Assembly: GCA_036245805.1 (NCBI GenBank)
Contig: BTRK01000001.1
Location: 30,697,087-30,761,086, forward strand
Direction of reading: 5' to 3'
DNA length: 64,000 nt
Source: Pristionchus mayeri
Lineage: Eukaryota; Nematoda; Chromadorea; Rhabditida; Neodiplogasteridae
Shown here in pieces: positions 46,419-59,133 of this stretch (the stretch's first letter is position 1; each line of letters opens with the position of its first letter). A program made the translations under genes and the position numbers. Under the pieces are notes generated by a model. It ran no database searches. It worked only from the letters and a program-made list of their open reading frames with translations, and had not been told where the DNA came from.

Positions 46419-47093
46419 ATGGCCCAGTCCGTTCCTCCCGGAGACATCGCCACCCAGCCCGGCACCAAGATCGTCTTCAACGCTCCCTACGATGACAAGC
46501 ACACCTACCACATCAAGGTACGGTACCCGTCCCTGACCTACCGTCCCCCTCCCCTGTGCCCTTCTCTCGTTCCCTCCGGATCTTCCTCCTCCCTCCTCAC
46601 TCGTTGACCTACCGTAACCCTTTCCTTTCCAGGTGACCAACTCTTCTGCTCGCCGCATCGGATGGGCGTTCAAGACTACCAACATGAAGAGACTCGGAGT
46701 CGACCCCGCTGCCGGAGTCCTCGACCCCAAGGAGAACGCCCTCATCGCCGTCTCCTGCGACGCCTTCGCCTACGGACAGGAGGTACGGTACACCCCCCGC
46801 CCCTCCATCCCTCACCTATCGTAGTCTGGTCCCTCCGGATTGGTTCTCTTGTACCAGTCTACTTACTGTAATCAGAGAATCATAAGTTGCCCCCTTGGAT
46901 TACTGTAGCTTCTCATTCCCTCTCGAATCTCGTTCTTCTACCGTATCCTTCTTTTCAGGACACCAACAACGACCGTGTGACCATCGAGTGGACCAACACC
47001 CCCGATGGAGCCGCCAAGCAGTTCCGCCGCGAGTGGCTCCAGGGAGACGGAATGGTCCGTAGAAAGAACCTCTCCATCGAGTACAACCCCTGA
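46419..47093 (+). CDS. Major sperm protein, copy 2
   Basis: Exons 46419-46517, 46633-46782 and 46959-47093 encode 127 residues. Exons 1 and 2 give the same protein as copy 1; exon 3 has two substitutions (REWL, NLSIEY). Introns are 115 and 176 bp. As in copy 1 the stop codon overlaps AATAAA (47093-47098). The same orientation and shared 5' and 3' flanks, 14.3 kb apart, indicate a segmental duplication of about 1.1 kb, with homogenised coding sequence. Confidence 0.98.
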
Positions 47094-47239
47094 ATAAAGG
47101 AGTATTCTGTTGGCCAGCGCACTGGAGGGTGATCTACAACGAGGGGAATGGGCATTACAGTGATGCATGATATGATAGTAGGGAGGCATCCTTATCTTAT
47201 GTTGGCAGAGGGTGGGAGAGTCTACTTGATTCAATAAAA

Positions 47240-48837
47240 TCAGTCAACTTCATTCCTTCTTCTTCTACTTCTTTTGTGTTCTCCTTCTCATGCATTCTTC
47301 TTACTTCTCTTCATCTCTTTCTTCGTCTTCTTTCTGATCTCTGTGTCATTTTACATTCGATAACGACCTATGAAATCACTTCTCTTGCGTTCCCTTTTGG
47401 GTGTTGATTTGATCACTTCCTTAGCGCCGACTATTGATTGGGTATTGGCAGCCTCCTTCGAGAGCGGATTGGGCGGAGCCCGCTCTGCTTGATTTTATGC
47501 AAATCTCCAAAACTTGGAGCAGAGCTCCGCATCGCGTCTAGCTCGAAAGCGAAAGGACGTCAAAAGCACGCGCTCTCTATACACGCCGGGTGAGAGACAA
47601 GCGAGAAAGTGCAGAGGAAGGCCCGCGCCTTTGCAATTCAATTAGCGCACGCTCTTGAAACTTTGAAATTAAATGATTAAAAAAAAAAAAAAAAAAAAAA
47701 TCCTAAAATTACGTTCTCGGTGTCAATCGACGCCTAAAATCCGGAACTATCACACCATGCCCTAGTTAAGAATTGTCGTCGGAACCTTTCCATTCCCCTA
47801 TCATGAACCCTAAATCGGTCTTTTTTAGATATTTCTGATTAGATTGCATGACGGGCACCCTGTCGTTTATAGACACTTGTCAGACGTACCCAAAAATATT
47901 TTTTCCATATTTTTGGATAAGTATTCGCTACGTCATTTCGAGAACCAGATTTCGACGCGCCTCTTTCTCCTCCTAAGTGGGCGGAGCCGGCGGTCTCTAA
48001 GTATAAAGAGCATCCCTCATGAGCGAATAATGGCCTATGACGTCGCGGACATCGAGAACGTTTGCAGACATTAGGGTTTGCAAAATCGAGTCGAGCCAGT
48101 CGAGGGCTCAACCCAGCCCTCGAAAATGATGCAAAACCCGACTGCAGATCGTCCGCGGATTATTGCTGATGAGAGGCTCGACTTCGAGAATGAAGGGTCG
48201 AGCGTCTCAACTCCGCTCGACCTCTCGAGTAAAAACATTGGTGCAGATCCGCGTCGTTCTCACCAGTGTACTGGTTCGTGAAGTGGTTGTATTTTCGAGA
48301 AAAAAACAGTTGACTCAATGCCACTCTATGTGGGTACGTTTTTTGACTATAGATTTTATCGTTTTACTTTTATTTCAAATTCAAAGCTAGCAAAGTACAC
48401 GTGCAATCGATGAACCCGAAAATACCTCCTGGCATGGATTAAAAAAATCTAAATGTAAACCTTCTGGCCGTGCCGATTCGGGTGCTTCCGATGTCCACTC
48501 TGAAACTCCGCCTTAATTTCCTCTCTTTCTCTCAAAACTCTCTGTCTAATCCCTTATACCTCCCATTCTCTCACTATTTCGAGCATACCATGTATATTTA
48601 CAACACTTCCAGTCTACAAACAGTCCAATATGAGTGTCTCTCTCACTCATTTGGCCATCGATCTCGTCTTGCCTTCTCTTTCTGTCCTTATCTTGAATTT
48701 AATTCATTATAATGTATTCATCTACTATTGTCGTATTTTAGCTTCCCATATTTCAATTGAGATCCAGACACAAAAATATTAAACGATTTCAGTTCCCTTT
48801 CATTCTCTAGTCCTCGTCCTACAATAGTAGGATAATT
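47240..48837. other. No gene supported; poly-A run at 47676-47700
   Basis: A run of about 24 A residues at 47676-47700 follows a G/C-richer segment (47455-47640) and could mark the 3' tail of a retroposed sequence, but no source gene is recognisable. A plus-strand frame at 48078-48281 has no domain. Confidence 0.35.
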
Positions 48838-51561
48838 GTTTAAAACGCGTTCTCCGTAAGAACGCAGTGAAAGGGTGAGATAGTGGCAAAACTCCGGCAA
48901 AATGATGGCCCGCGGCTCAAACTTTCAGAATATGACCACTAGGGACCAATAATCATTCAAACGAGAGTTGAAACCAAAATATCGATTTTGACCTACAAAA
49001 ATCGATAATTTTAAATTTTCGATTTCGACCTCGAGTTATATATCATTCGAAAGAGCATCAAAAGTTATGTTAGAACCTACCTTATCGTGAAAAATAAGCT
49101 TTCTGGAAGCGAGAAATCGATCAAAATATGCAATTTTCGCTCATTTGCACATACATAGCCGGAACTACCCCTCTTAAAGTCACGTCCGCCCTCCAGTTCC
49201 GACATATTTTGTGCAAAATGTATCGTAGAAATTGAATAACTTATGAAATCACCATATTTTCAGTGCCCAGGAACTGCAAATATCGCTCGAAATGACGACT
49301 CTCGTATTTTTTTTCAGGTTCCGACCGATTATTCTTCACTGTTTAGCAGTGATACACTTCCAAATCGTCAAAATGATTCATATGTGGTCTTGTGTAACAT
49401 TTATCAGTAGTTTCCACAGCGTTACAAATGTATTTTCATGTTTCAAAAATCACGATTTTCACCACAGAAATCGTAAATTCCCCTGCTGCTAACTCACCAT
49501 TCCTAATTCATTACGCGTGTTGGCTGCGCTCAAATATGGAAAATTGATTGCTTCGGAAATGTAAACAAACCGTTTGTGAGTTAGATTACGTGAATTTCAA
49601 TGAGTTATATGTTTGAAAATTTTTCGCATGCAGAGTAATATGAAATTAACGAAAAGGTGTCAGATTTCGAGATTTTACAAAAATGGAAATTTTCGTATTT
49701 CGAAAAATTCGAAATTTCAGAAAGGATAATAATGGTGCTTTTCTTTTTGAATTCTGATTCATGAGCATATGACGCCGGTTGCGTAAGAATCGAGCAACGA
49801 CATGAAGGATCTGGCACATCGATTTTTCAATAACTTGTGGAAAGGGGTTCTCGAGGATGCTGATCATGATGGGCAACTTCATTTTGAACCAACTCGACCG
49901 GTTGGGCCAGGCTGAATGTAGGCTGCATATCACGTTGTGTTCATATCTCGAAAACGCATTGATGAAAATTCATGAAATTTGGAAAGCGTTCATATAAGAA
50001 TATGAAAAAGATTTTAATGATAAATTCGTATTTTTGCATGATACACCATTTAAATACAATTTTGGATTTCGAAAATAAGGTAGGAGCTAAAAGCGAGAGC
50101 GGTACAGTAAGATGCGCCTTGGTCATGGGATCATTTTTCATATACTATGTATGGTGTTATAAGTTGGCGCTTTTTAGTTACACTCGATTTTGCGACGTAA
50201 TTTTCAACTTTTTGCCGCGCAATTGGCGCGGAGAGTGAGAAATGAAAACGAATTCAATGGGAGTTCATTGTCATTTCCCATTAACTGCTCCAATTGCGCG
50301 GCTAAAAGGTGAAAATGACGTCACAAAATCGAGTGCAACTAAAAAGCGCCAACTTATAACACCATACATAGTATACGAAAAATGATCCCATGACCAAGGC
50401 GCATCTTACTGCACCACTCTCGCTTTTAGCTCCGACCTTATTTTCGAAATCCAAAATTGTATTTAAATGGTATTTTTTATTCTTATTCTTATATGAACGC
50501 TGTCCAAATTTCATGAATTTTCATCAATCCGTTTTCGAGTTATGAACACAATGCAATATGCAGCCTACATGCAGCCTGGCCCAACCGATCGAGGTGGTTC
50601 AAAATGAAGTTGCCCATCATGATCAGCATCCTCAAGAACCCCTTTCCACAAGCTATTGAAAAATCGATGTGCCAGGTCTTGCTCGATTCTTACACAACCG
50701 GCGTCATATGAAAACATTGTCCAAACATATAACTCATTAAAATTCACTTAATCGAACTCAAAAACAGTTTGTTTACATTTCCTAAGCAATCGATTCTCCA
50801 TATTTGAGCATCAAAAATCGGGGTATCGAAGCATTGGTGGAGGTCTTTGCGATCAATGGCTGTCCATACTATATAACTTGTGCAGCCAACACGCGTAATG
50901 AATTAGGAATGGTGAGTTAGCAGCAGGGGAATTTACGATTTCTGTGGTGAAAATCGTGATTTTTGAAACATGAAAAAGCATTTGTAACGCTGTGGAAACT
51001 ACTGATAAATGTTACACAAGACCACATATGAATAATTTTGACGATTTGGAAGTGTATCACTGCTAAACAGTGATGAATAATCAGTCGGAACCTGAAAAAA
51101 TCGACGAGGGTCGTCATTTCGAGCGATATTTTCAGTTTTGGGCACTGAAAATATGGTTATTTCATAAGTTATTCAAATTCTACGATACATTTTGCACAAA
51201 ATATGTCGGAACTGGAGGGCGGACGTGACTTTAAGAGGGGTAGTTCCGGCAATGTATGTGCAAATGAGCGAAAAATTGCATATTTTGATCGATTTCTCGC
51301 TTCCAGAAAGCTTATTTTTCACGATAAGGTAGGTTCTAACATAACTTTTGATGCTCTTTCGAATGATATATAACTCGAGGTCGAAATCAAAAATTTAAAA
51401 TTATCGATTTTTGTAGGTCAAAATCGATATTTTGGTTTCAACTCTCGTTTGAATGATTATTGGTCCCTAGTGGTCATATTCTGAAAGTTTGAGCCCCGGG
51501 CGATTTTGCCGGAGTTGTGCCACCCCACCTGCACTCTTACAGAGAACGCGTTTTAATTGTC
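48838..51561. mobile_element. 2.7-kb foldback (palindromic) element
   Basis: The left half (from AAAACGCGTTCTCCGTAAGA) is mirrored by the right half (ending TCTTACAGAGAACGCGTTTT) with small differences across about 1.3 kb per arm; the centre lies near 50230-50300. Inner blocks pair, for example, 48.96-49.2 kb with 51.2-51.46 kb, and 49.98-50.23 kb with 50.29-50.52 kb. There is some asymmetry where one arm has gained or lost about 100 bp. No transposase frame. It lies just upstream of the first recognised exon of the Ddi1-like gene, so probably within a 5' intron. Confidence 0.85.
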
Positions 51562-51664
51562 TAACCATATATGCATCCATATAATGCATGTAAACACTAA
51601 TCATTGTTGTCTTAATTACATTATATGATTATTCCCTAACGAGTTTATCATTTTATTATTTCAG

Positions 51665-54600
51665 TTCATGAGTACTTCGTCATCTACATCTTCTCCAGGT
51701 TCTTGCGTGAAACATCTTCGCCTGATCCGAATTATTGTGATTGGAATTCCAACAGTCGCGATTGTCGATTCAGGTAAATTAGTAGATTTATTCATGAAAT
51801 GCATTTCTGTTGATATCACGCCTCTCATGATAGAATCGAGCTATTCTAGGGAATCGAAAAAAATGATTCTAACTAGTTTTGGGCACCTTGAGGCATCCCT
51901 AACACTCTCCAAAGTCTCGTTGTGTATACTTCATTTTAGGGCTCCCTGCATCATATAGGTTATCTGCAGCTCACTCTTTGAGTGCACTATCGCGCTTATA
52001 CTGATAGATGGGGCAAAACTGACCTCTGAGTAATCCCCACTCATTCTTCAATCATTTCACTCCACGCGATTTCGAGTGGAATGATTGAATTATCCCTTTT
52101 CATTCCATTGTTTGTTGGGAGTGGAGTGGAATAAAATGACTTCAAACGATCATTAATCTATAAAAGCACATAACTCATGCAGGGATTTTTGTATTTTTTT
52201 GGCGCAAACCACTCATTCGATAGCTCTCGATCAGCTCTACTAGCTGCAACGAAAAAGTCCTGCGTGTTCTGAATGGAAATGATGCATGCTTAAAATTGAA
52301 ATTTATGGGGCATGAACATAGATCGATAGAGCTCGGAAAATGAGTAGGGATCAGTGAGAGGTCAATTTTGCCCCATCTATCAGTATAAGCGCTATACGTG
52401 CACTCAAAGAGCGAGCTGCAGATATCCGACATGATGCAGGGAGCCCTAAAATGAAGTATGCACAACGAGACTTTGGAGGACTGTTAGGGATGCCTCAAAG
52501 TGCCCAAAATTTGTTAGAACCATTTTTGCGATTTCCGCTCCATTCCCTAGAATAGCTCGATTCTCTCGTGAGATGCGTGAAATAAAGCTTATTTTTCATA
52601 AAAAAATTTTATCAAGATATTTTTAAATTAAGATTTGACACTGCGGATTTGACATTGAAAGACAGGGCTTATCCGTCGGCGCATTTTATATATTATATTA
52701 TTATTACAAATATATTTGCAATATCATACAATTATATTGTTTTTAAATGTGCTTGAAGGTGCGCGAAGATCTCGAATGTCCTTATGGTTCGCGGATCAGG
52801 TTGGACTACATTGTATGATTGATACAAGAAACGAAACTATACACAAAGGACTTGGGGGAGCCAGAAGAATACTGGGAACAATTCATAAATGTGAGTCGAT
52901 TTTCTCATAAACAATAGTTTTGAAATATTAGGTTGGTCGGAAAGTCTTTGTCCATTTTTCAAAACAATATTTCTTTGAGGAAAGCATAGCACGAGTTCAA
53001 TAATACTTGCCATCATTACTGGCAATATGCGACCAACGTTCCTCAACTTATGGAACCCCTCCCGGAAGAACCCTTCTGGGTGCGATGCAAAGTATGGTTG
53101 GAGTTCAACCTCGAGAATTTCACGGGAATTGAAGTCCCTACCTCGAACGGCATGGGTCACTTCTACGAAAAGCCAATAATTGGACAGGACTAAGTCAGGA
53201 GAATACGGGGGGTGAGGGAGAACCATCCATCCATATCCAGCCGATTTATGCTGGACTTGATTGGAGACCTGTGGAAGGGGGTAATTTTGCTGGTCAAACA
53301 CTTTCTTGTCCTTCAGACTTGAACGATCGACTTACAATTTCAAATTATGTTGTTGTGTGTAGGACTTGGCCCCGGTTATTTTCATGCCTTCACGGAGTAG
53401 CCCCGAGTTTGTCACGCCCTCCACTCCCCACCACATTAACAGCGTAATTTTCTTGGGGCGCAGGGAAGTTTTGGGACACCCTATGGATTCCATCCTTCTC
53501 CAACCAACTCGGCTCCTCTACAATTGTTATCGTAGAGGGTCCACTTCTCATTCACCGTTGTGAGCCGTTCCAGCCATCGATCCGCACCTCTGAGAATGAG
53601 GAGAGTAATAGAATTATCGACTCGATGGTCATGGCTGGCTTGTATCAGATCATGGGTTATTAATAGACCCATAAAGTTCCTCATTCCAAGAGATCTCAAG
53701 CCTTCTTTGACAGTTCTATGGTGAGCTCTAAGTGTAATGGTCAAGTCACGGACAGTTTGAAATGGGTCCGTTTCCGCAACTTTCTTCAACGTTTTCAAAT
53801 CCAACTAATGAGGTCTCCCTGATCGATCCCATTCTTTGAGGGAAAAGTCGTATTCTTCGAAGCGACGGAACCAATTCCTTAAGGTGGTGTAAAGGGGGCA
53901 CGTGCTTCATAAACAATCTTCAGTAGGAGCTCCGAATCCTCCATCCTGGTTTAGGATATAAAGATGTAAAACAGAACATGGCGGAAGTGGGTGACACCAG
54001 GAACATACATTGTTGCTCTACTAAAGCGTGGTTGAAGGGAAATAAATGGGGAATGGTTAACCATAAAGGCCCTTCTATGATTGTTATTCACTAGGAACGT
54101 GGGAACGCCAAAGTGCACTTGCGACGAGCAGTGTAAGAACAAACCCATGGACAAAGACTTTCCGACCAACCTAATATTTCTGAGTATGACAGTTGTTATC
54201 CATCGAATAAACCTCAACCCAGCTGTATCAGGGCGTTCCCTATTCTTCTTGTTTGGCTGAGATAACAATAGAGTGGTGAAGTCAGGAAATTGATTGATTT
54301 GAGTAGGTGTTCTAGTAATGAAGACAATATTATTTTTGAAATGTCAAGGTTGATTATGAGATCTTATGATATCTCCTGGAAAATTTAATTCGATTTCCTT
54401 CTTTGTTTTGATAAACTTTCTGAATAATTCAGGTTCCATCAAAGTAGGAGAAAATACATTCGACGCTATGTTTAATGTAATGGGCGATGTAATTGATGTC
54501 CTCCTTGGCCTCGATTTCTTGTGCCGATACAAATGTATTATCGACTGCGTTGGCAACAGGTGAGTCATACACTGATGGAACAGATTAGCTACTGCGCACG

Positions 54601-57179
54601 CATCGACTCTGATACTTCCTTTATTAAATATCTCAACTTTTTAAAAATTTTCCTGGCGCACGGCGTCTCTCAAAAATATAATTTATTGTATGACGATTTG
54701 CACAGACAAATTATTCTTTATACGGATCAAGTTGTCAAGTTTGTGGGATCTGGTACATGTTTGGGATTCCTGCGGGGTTCTCGCTGGGAAATTCAACTGG
54801 TTTCCCAATGGGGTAATGACTTTCGAAGTAGCAGGACAGTGGAAAACTCCTCAATTATCCCACTGGGAAACATTACCATTTTGATTCATGGAAAAGGGGA
54901 ATTGTACATGCAAAATTGAGATAAGGCAATCTGACAGTTAATTTACCTAATTGGAAGAACAATTTACCCGATTTATGATACTAATCGAAACCATTTCAGG
55001 CTCACTTTTAATCAAGGCGCGCATGAAAACTTTATTTCTGCATCGGAAATGATGCATTGGAAGCACGATAAATGTTTTGGTAATTTTTGTATAAATTTTT
55101 CGAGAATGGCCAACTCGAATTTTCAAAAAAATTTACAAAATTGCAGGAATCGAGAAATATTACTTCAGAGTGAATGAAATTAAGTTGAAGTTGCTAGAAT
55201 CAATGGGATTTGAGAGAGTAAGAGCATTCACGGCTCTTGAGGTCTGTTTTTTTAAATAGTCATCCGAACTTCTAAAATGTCATTTAAATTTAATTATATT
55301 TTAATTAACTAAAATGCGCTTTTAGAATTGGACGAATGATGTTCCCAATTCAGTCTGTGAACTGTTCTATGAGGATGTAAAAAATGGATTGTTTGCATCA
55401 GACTTGACTAAATCTTGTGAGTTTCATGAATGCCTACAACCTTCAGTTATTTTACAAATTCCATTATTCGTGTTTTAGCGAATCAATTCGACTACAAATA
55501 CACTTGGGAACATTTATCTAAACGGTCGATGGAGGAGGATGCTTGTAGAGAACTGTTCGAGAAGATGAACAACCCGATAATCAAAGAAGAGGTTGGTGAG
55601 ACACGACGGCACGACATATCCCTCCCTGATTTTTGGCCGCTCAACCCCTCAATGATGGGCGTTGATGGGAAATGAGAGGGGGGGGGGGGATTGCCAGAAA
55701 CCGAGGAAGAACCGACACGAGGAATACAAAAAATCTTGCGATTCATACTATTTTATAGATTTCTCTTTTCTGGAAGCCACTGCACGATCAGTTCACCAAA
55801 GATCCCCTTGACTATGGTGAGATTAATTTCAATCAATGACATTGAATTGAGAAATCACGCTTCTAAAATCAATGCACATACATATATCGATAAGTCATAC
55901 AGTGAAAAAAATTTAAGACAACTTCACGATCGAGCACTCAATATTTGTGGCTGCGATTGCGGAAATGCAAAATCCTTCCTCTGCAATAGGAGAAGTACTA
56001 TTGAACAGAAGTGAGAGAATGAAGGGAATAGAAAACATGAGACAGGAGGTTTGTCATTTTCATTTTCTCATGTTTCGAAATTGTGAATATTGTGTTCCTA
56101 TTGTTAATTGTTGGAGAAAACTAATACTTCTGTTTCTTGAAAGAAGTAGATTCTAAACCGCGTAGTTCTAACCAGTTTCCATACAAATATATGCTTTGCA
56201 AATTTACAGGTAAAGGAGACTAATCCCGAGTTATTCAAAGATATTGAGCAGCCACTCGTCAGGATCGTTGTGAATGGCCTTCCCACATTTGCAATAATCG
56301 ATTCGGGTAAAATAAACATTTTCACTATCATTTCTAGAAAAAAACGGACGTATTAATGGGGACAATAAGATTGGAGCTGCAATTTAGTTCTAATTAAAGA
56401 AAGCAATTATGGTCGTAAGCTAAGAGGAACAGACGTTCTTCACATTTTTTTATAGCTCAAAGATATACAAAACAACATGATTTTAAAATTTATTTTTTGT
56501 GTTGTTGAAAACGTTGGGCCAAATATATAAATGTCGATTTTTAAAATAATTTTCCTTGATCCTTTCCTTCCTTTTCCCCTCTCTTCTTGATCTTAAGTTA
56601 AACGTTTTACCTTGTGAAAAATATTAATGATTTCGGAAATATACATAATTAAACAATACTATTTGATAAACACAGGCGCTACATCATCATCAATCTCCTT
56701 TCCATTCGCACATAAGGCTCAGTTGAAGCATGCTATTGACTCGAGTTATCGTGTACATGTCAAGACATTCGGAGGGGACATAACAAGTGTAGGGATAATA
56801 AAATCATGTAAGTTTACAAAATTTGGCATCTTCATTTTTTCTCATGAATATTCTGCATATTTCAGGCCCATTCGAAATCGAAAATGTTCATTTCGAAGTC
56901 AACTTTAAAGTTTTACTTGGCCTATATGCATATCAGTATCAAGTAATCATTGGATTGGATTTTTTACTTCAGTACAAATGTATGATTGACCTCGATAGAA
57001 ACAGGTGAGAGTGCATTTGATGGACGATATTTTTTTAAATATAAGTAAATATCTTAAATAAAAATACCAAATCGTTGTTGCTTTGCAGACTGGTATTTAA
57101 AGATAATTTTTCACACCCTCATATTGATTTTCTCTGCCGGGCCGATGAGGATTCTCAACTGAACATTAAATCGTACTAA
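51665..57179 (+). CDS. Ddi1-like protein with two retropepsin domains and a UBA-like segment
   Basis: Thirteen exons fit with consistent phases: 51665-51773, 52759-52890, 54433-54559, 55000-55079, 55147-55241, 55326-55416, 55479-55591, 55759-55816, 55918-56048, 56210-56306, 56676-56807, 56866-57004 and 57089-57179. Ddi1 is a proteasome-linked aspartic protease; in C. elegans DDI-1 cleaves SKN-1A/Nrf1. Domain 1 has IPTVAIVDSGA, the flap region and DVLLGLDFLCRYKCIID. Domain 2 has LPTFAIIDSGATSSSIS and QVIIGLDFLLQYKCMIDLDR. Each holds the catalytic D-S-G-A and the hydrophobic-Gly partner motif. Between them lies KLKLLESMGFERVRAFTALE, a UBA-like motif that may bind ubiquitin. The DSG|A intron and two further introns fall at the same place and phase in both domains, so the duplication came after these introns. 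The 5' exons (ubiquitin-like domain) were not found. Two separate genes remain an alternative. Confidence 0.8.
51795..52600. mobile_element. Foldback element in intron of the Ddi1-like gene
   Basis: Arms of about 280-300 bp: the left contains GAATCGAGCTATTCTAGGGA and the right its complement, with matching inner segments GTGCACT..ATACTGATAGATGGGGCAAAA. The loop lies at about 52060-52200. It sits between the exon ending in VDSG and the exon starting ARRSRMS. Confidence 0.85.
52928..54174 (-). mobile_element. Mariner element, decayed, in intron of the Ddi1-like gene
   Basis: Perfect 27-bp terminal inverted repeats (52928-52954 and 54148-54174, starting TTAGGTTGGTCGGAAAGTCT) flanked by TA on each side. 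It begins 38 bp after the exon that ends at 52890. The transposase reads on the minus strand, opposite to the host gene. Confidence 0.95.
52960..53940 (-). pseudogene. Decayed mariner transposase
   Basis: Broken minus-strand frames carry mariner signatures: about 53804-53481 has a helix-turn-helix-like part (VRDLTITLRAHHRTVKEGLR) and TVNEKWTLYDNN, where the first catalytic Asp of the usual D-E-K-W is replaced by Asn; 53301-52960 has PHPPYSPDLVLSNYWLF, the third catalytic region, with Asn in place of the final Asp. Stop codons and frameshifts separate the parts. The protein cannot be active. Confidence 0.85.
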
Positions 57180-58383
57180 ATTGGAATGGCTCCATGTTGC
57201 TGTTAGTAAAAAAAACAAGCAAAAACGATATTTCACTGTAATAATTCAAGATAAAGTGTTAATAACAATTTTTTCAAGGCTTTCTATGCAGAGGTCTATT
57301 GCAGAGGGGAGTGTGTGGAGGCATTTAAAAAAGTTATGGAATCGGTGAATGAAATTAAGGAAGCATGTTTCCATGCAGAAGTGATGGTAGAATTGGAAGG
57401 ATACGAATGAGGCATCATTCGAGGGAGGTTTAAAGGAGTGCTCCGGGGAATGAATGCTAGGGAGTCCCACCGCGAAAATTCTGCGCTCTCAATCGGAAAC
57501 TGTAGCTAATTTACCCCGAGAAAGATGCGAGTGTGAAGTACAGCAAGTGAAACATAAAATAATCAGTTACTACCCTGCGCTATCAATGAACTTTGCGCGT
57601 ATGTAAATAGCCTCAGAATCTTCTGTGGAACTTCGGACAAAGTGGTATCTGATCGTGTGAGTGGGCCCTACAATATCCACACTGTCATCATAGGTGACTG
57701 AACATTCCCCGGAGCACCCCTTTAAGAAAGAGGGATGGAGGATGATCAGGTAGTAGAGACAGTAAGAAGGTAGAAGAGATGGAAAATAGAGATGGGGGCG
57801 TGTGAAGTGAAGGGAGAGAAGACAAAATGTGAATCTAGTGAAGACAGGAGAGACGAACATCAACAATCATCGAATTGGTGACAGCATGTGGATTGGAGAA
57901 GAATAAGTTCTCCAGTGTGCGTATCCAAGTGGCGCATTCGTTTGGTCTACACATGAGAGCCTTCTCTCTCCTGTTTACATGCTCTCTGGTAAATCTGACG
58001 GACTCCCGAGTCGGAATCAAGTTGGGGCCAACTTGGTAATTTGCTTGATTCCAACTTGCGAGTTGATCGCTACGAGAGAGCATGTAACAAGAAAAGATTG
58101 GGCACCCAAGTGGCGACCAAATTTGTGCGCCACTTGGAGACGCACAACATAGTAGATCTGAAAGAGAAATAGAACAAATGAGAATCGGAAAGGAACCAAT
58201 GGGAATAGCACATCAGAGGCGAGACTACGAGAGATTGTGGAGAAAGGAAGCGAAAATATGAAAGAGTATTGGGAGAATTCCACAAGATGCTGAATATTGA
58301 GGAATGAAAAGTGAAGATAGGAAGTGAGGAGGAAAGGACAGAAAGCGATACTGATTTTTCCGCATTTTTGAATAAATTCCGCA
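57180..58383. other. No gene supported; short inverted repeats
   Basis: Only minus-strand frames of 75-105 codons without recognised domains. Around 57.93-58.14 kb the motif CCAAGTGGCGC recurs inverted, and GGAATCAAGTTGG pairs with its complement, giving local palindromes near the border of the satellite block. Confidence 0.4.
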
Positions 58384-59120
58384 AGGAATGTCAGTCAACC
58401 ACGTTTGGTACCAGTTTTACGCAAGGAAAAATAATTGTAAGCGACTGGTGAGAGCCTGCTTAAAACGTTGTAAAAGGCTCGTGAGGCCTCGGCGATCCGA
58501 AAAAGTTGGAATGAGCCCCATTCCAACTTTTTCGGATCGCCCTCGGCCTCACGAGCCTTTCACAACGCTAACGCTGCGGGGAGTGAGAACAGGCTGGGAA
58601 GCATTTTTGAATAAATTCCGCAAGGAATGTCAGTCAACCACGTTTGGTACCAGTTTTATTCAAGGAAATATAATTGTAAGCGACTGGTGAGAGCCTGCTT
58701 AAAACGTTGCAAAAGGCTCACGCTGCGGGGAGTGAGAACAGGTTGGGAAGCATTTTTGAATAAATTCCGCAAGGAATGTCAGCCAACCACGTTTGGTACC
58801 AGTTTTATGCAAGGAAACATAATTGTAAGCGACTGGCTTCGCCCCATTCCAACTTTTTCGGATCGCCCTCGGCCTCACGAGCCTTTCACAACGCTCACGC
58901 TGCGGGGAGTGAGAACAGGTAGGGAAGCATTTTTGAATAAATTCCGCAAGGAATGTCAGTCAACCACGTTTGGTACCAGTTTTATGCAAGGAAATATAAT
59001 TGTAAGCGACTGGTGAGAGCCTGCTTAAAACGTTGTAAAAGGCTCGAGAGGCCTCGGGCGATCCGAAAAAGTTCACGCTGCTGGGATATGTTGGAATGGG
59101 GCTTCGCCCCATTCCAACCA
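58384..59120 (+). repeat. Palindromic satellite, left block
   Basis: About three to four units of a satellite whose core includes GGAATGTCAGTCAACCACGT, AATTGTAAGCGACTGGT and the GGCGATCCGAAAAAGTTGGA hairpin arm. The same unit fills 61.79-64.0 kb, mostly in inverted orientation. Open frames through it are by-products of a unit length that keeps frames open. Confidence 0.9.
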
Positions 59121-59133
59121 CTCTGAAGCGATT

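Noticed and set aside
54521..54919. 132-codon plus-strand frame as an extra gene
   Set aside because: It lies in the intron between exons 54433-54559 and 55000-55079 of the Ddi1-like gene and shows no domain.
58388..59016. Repeated plus-strand frames of 100-130 codons in the satellite
   Set aside because: They repeat with the satellite unit and exist on both strands; no independent coding signal.
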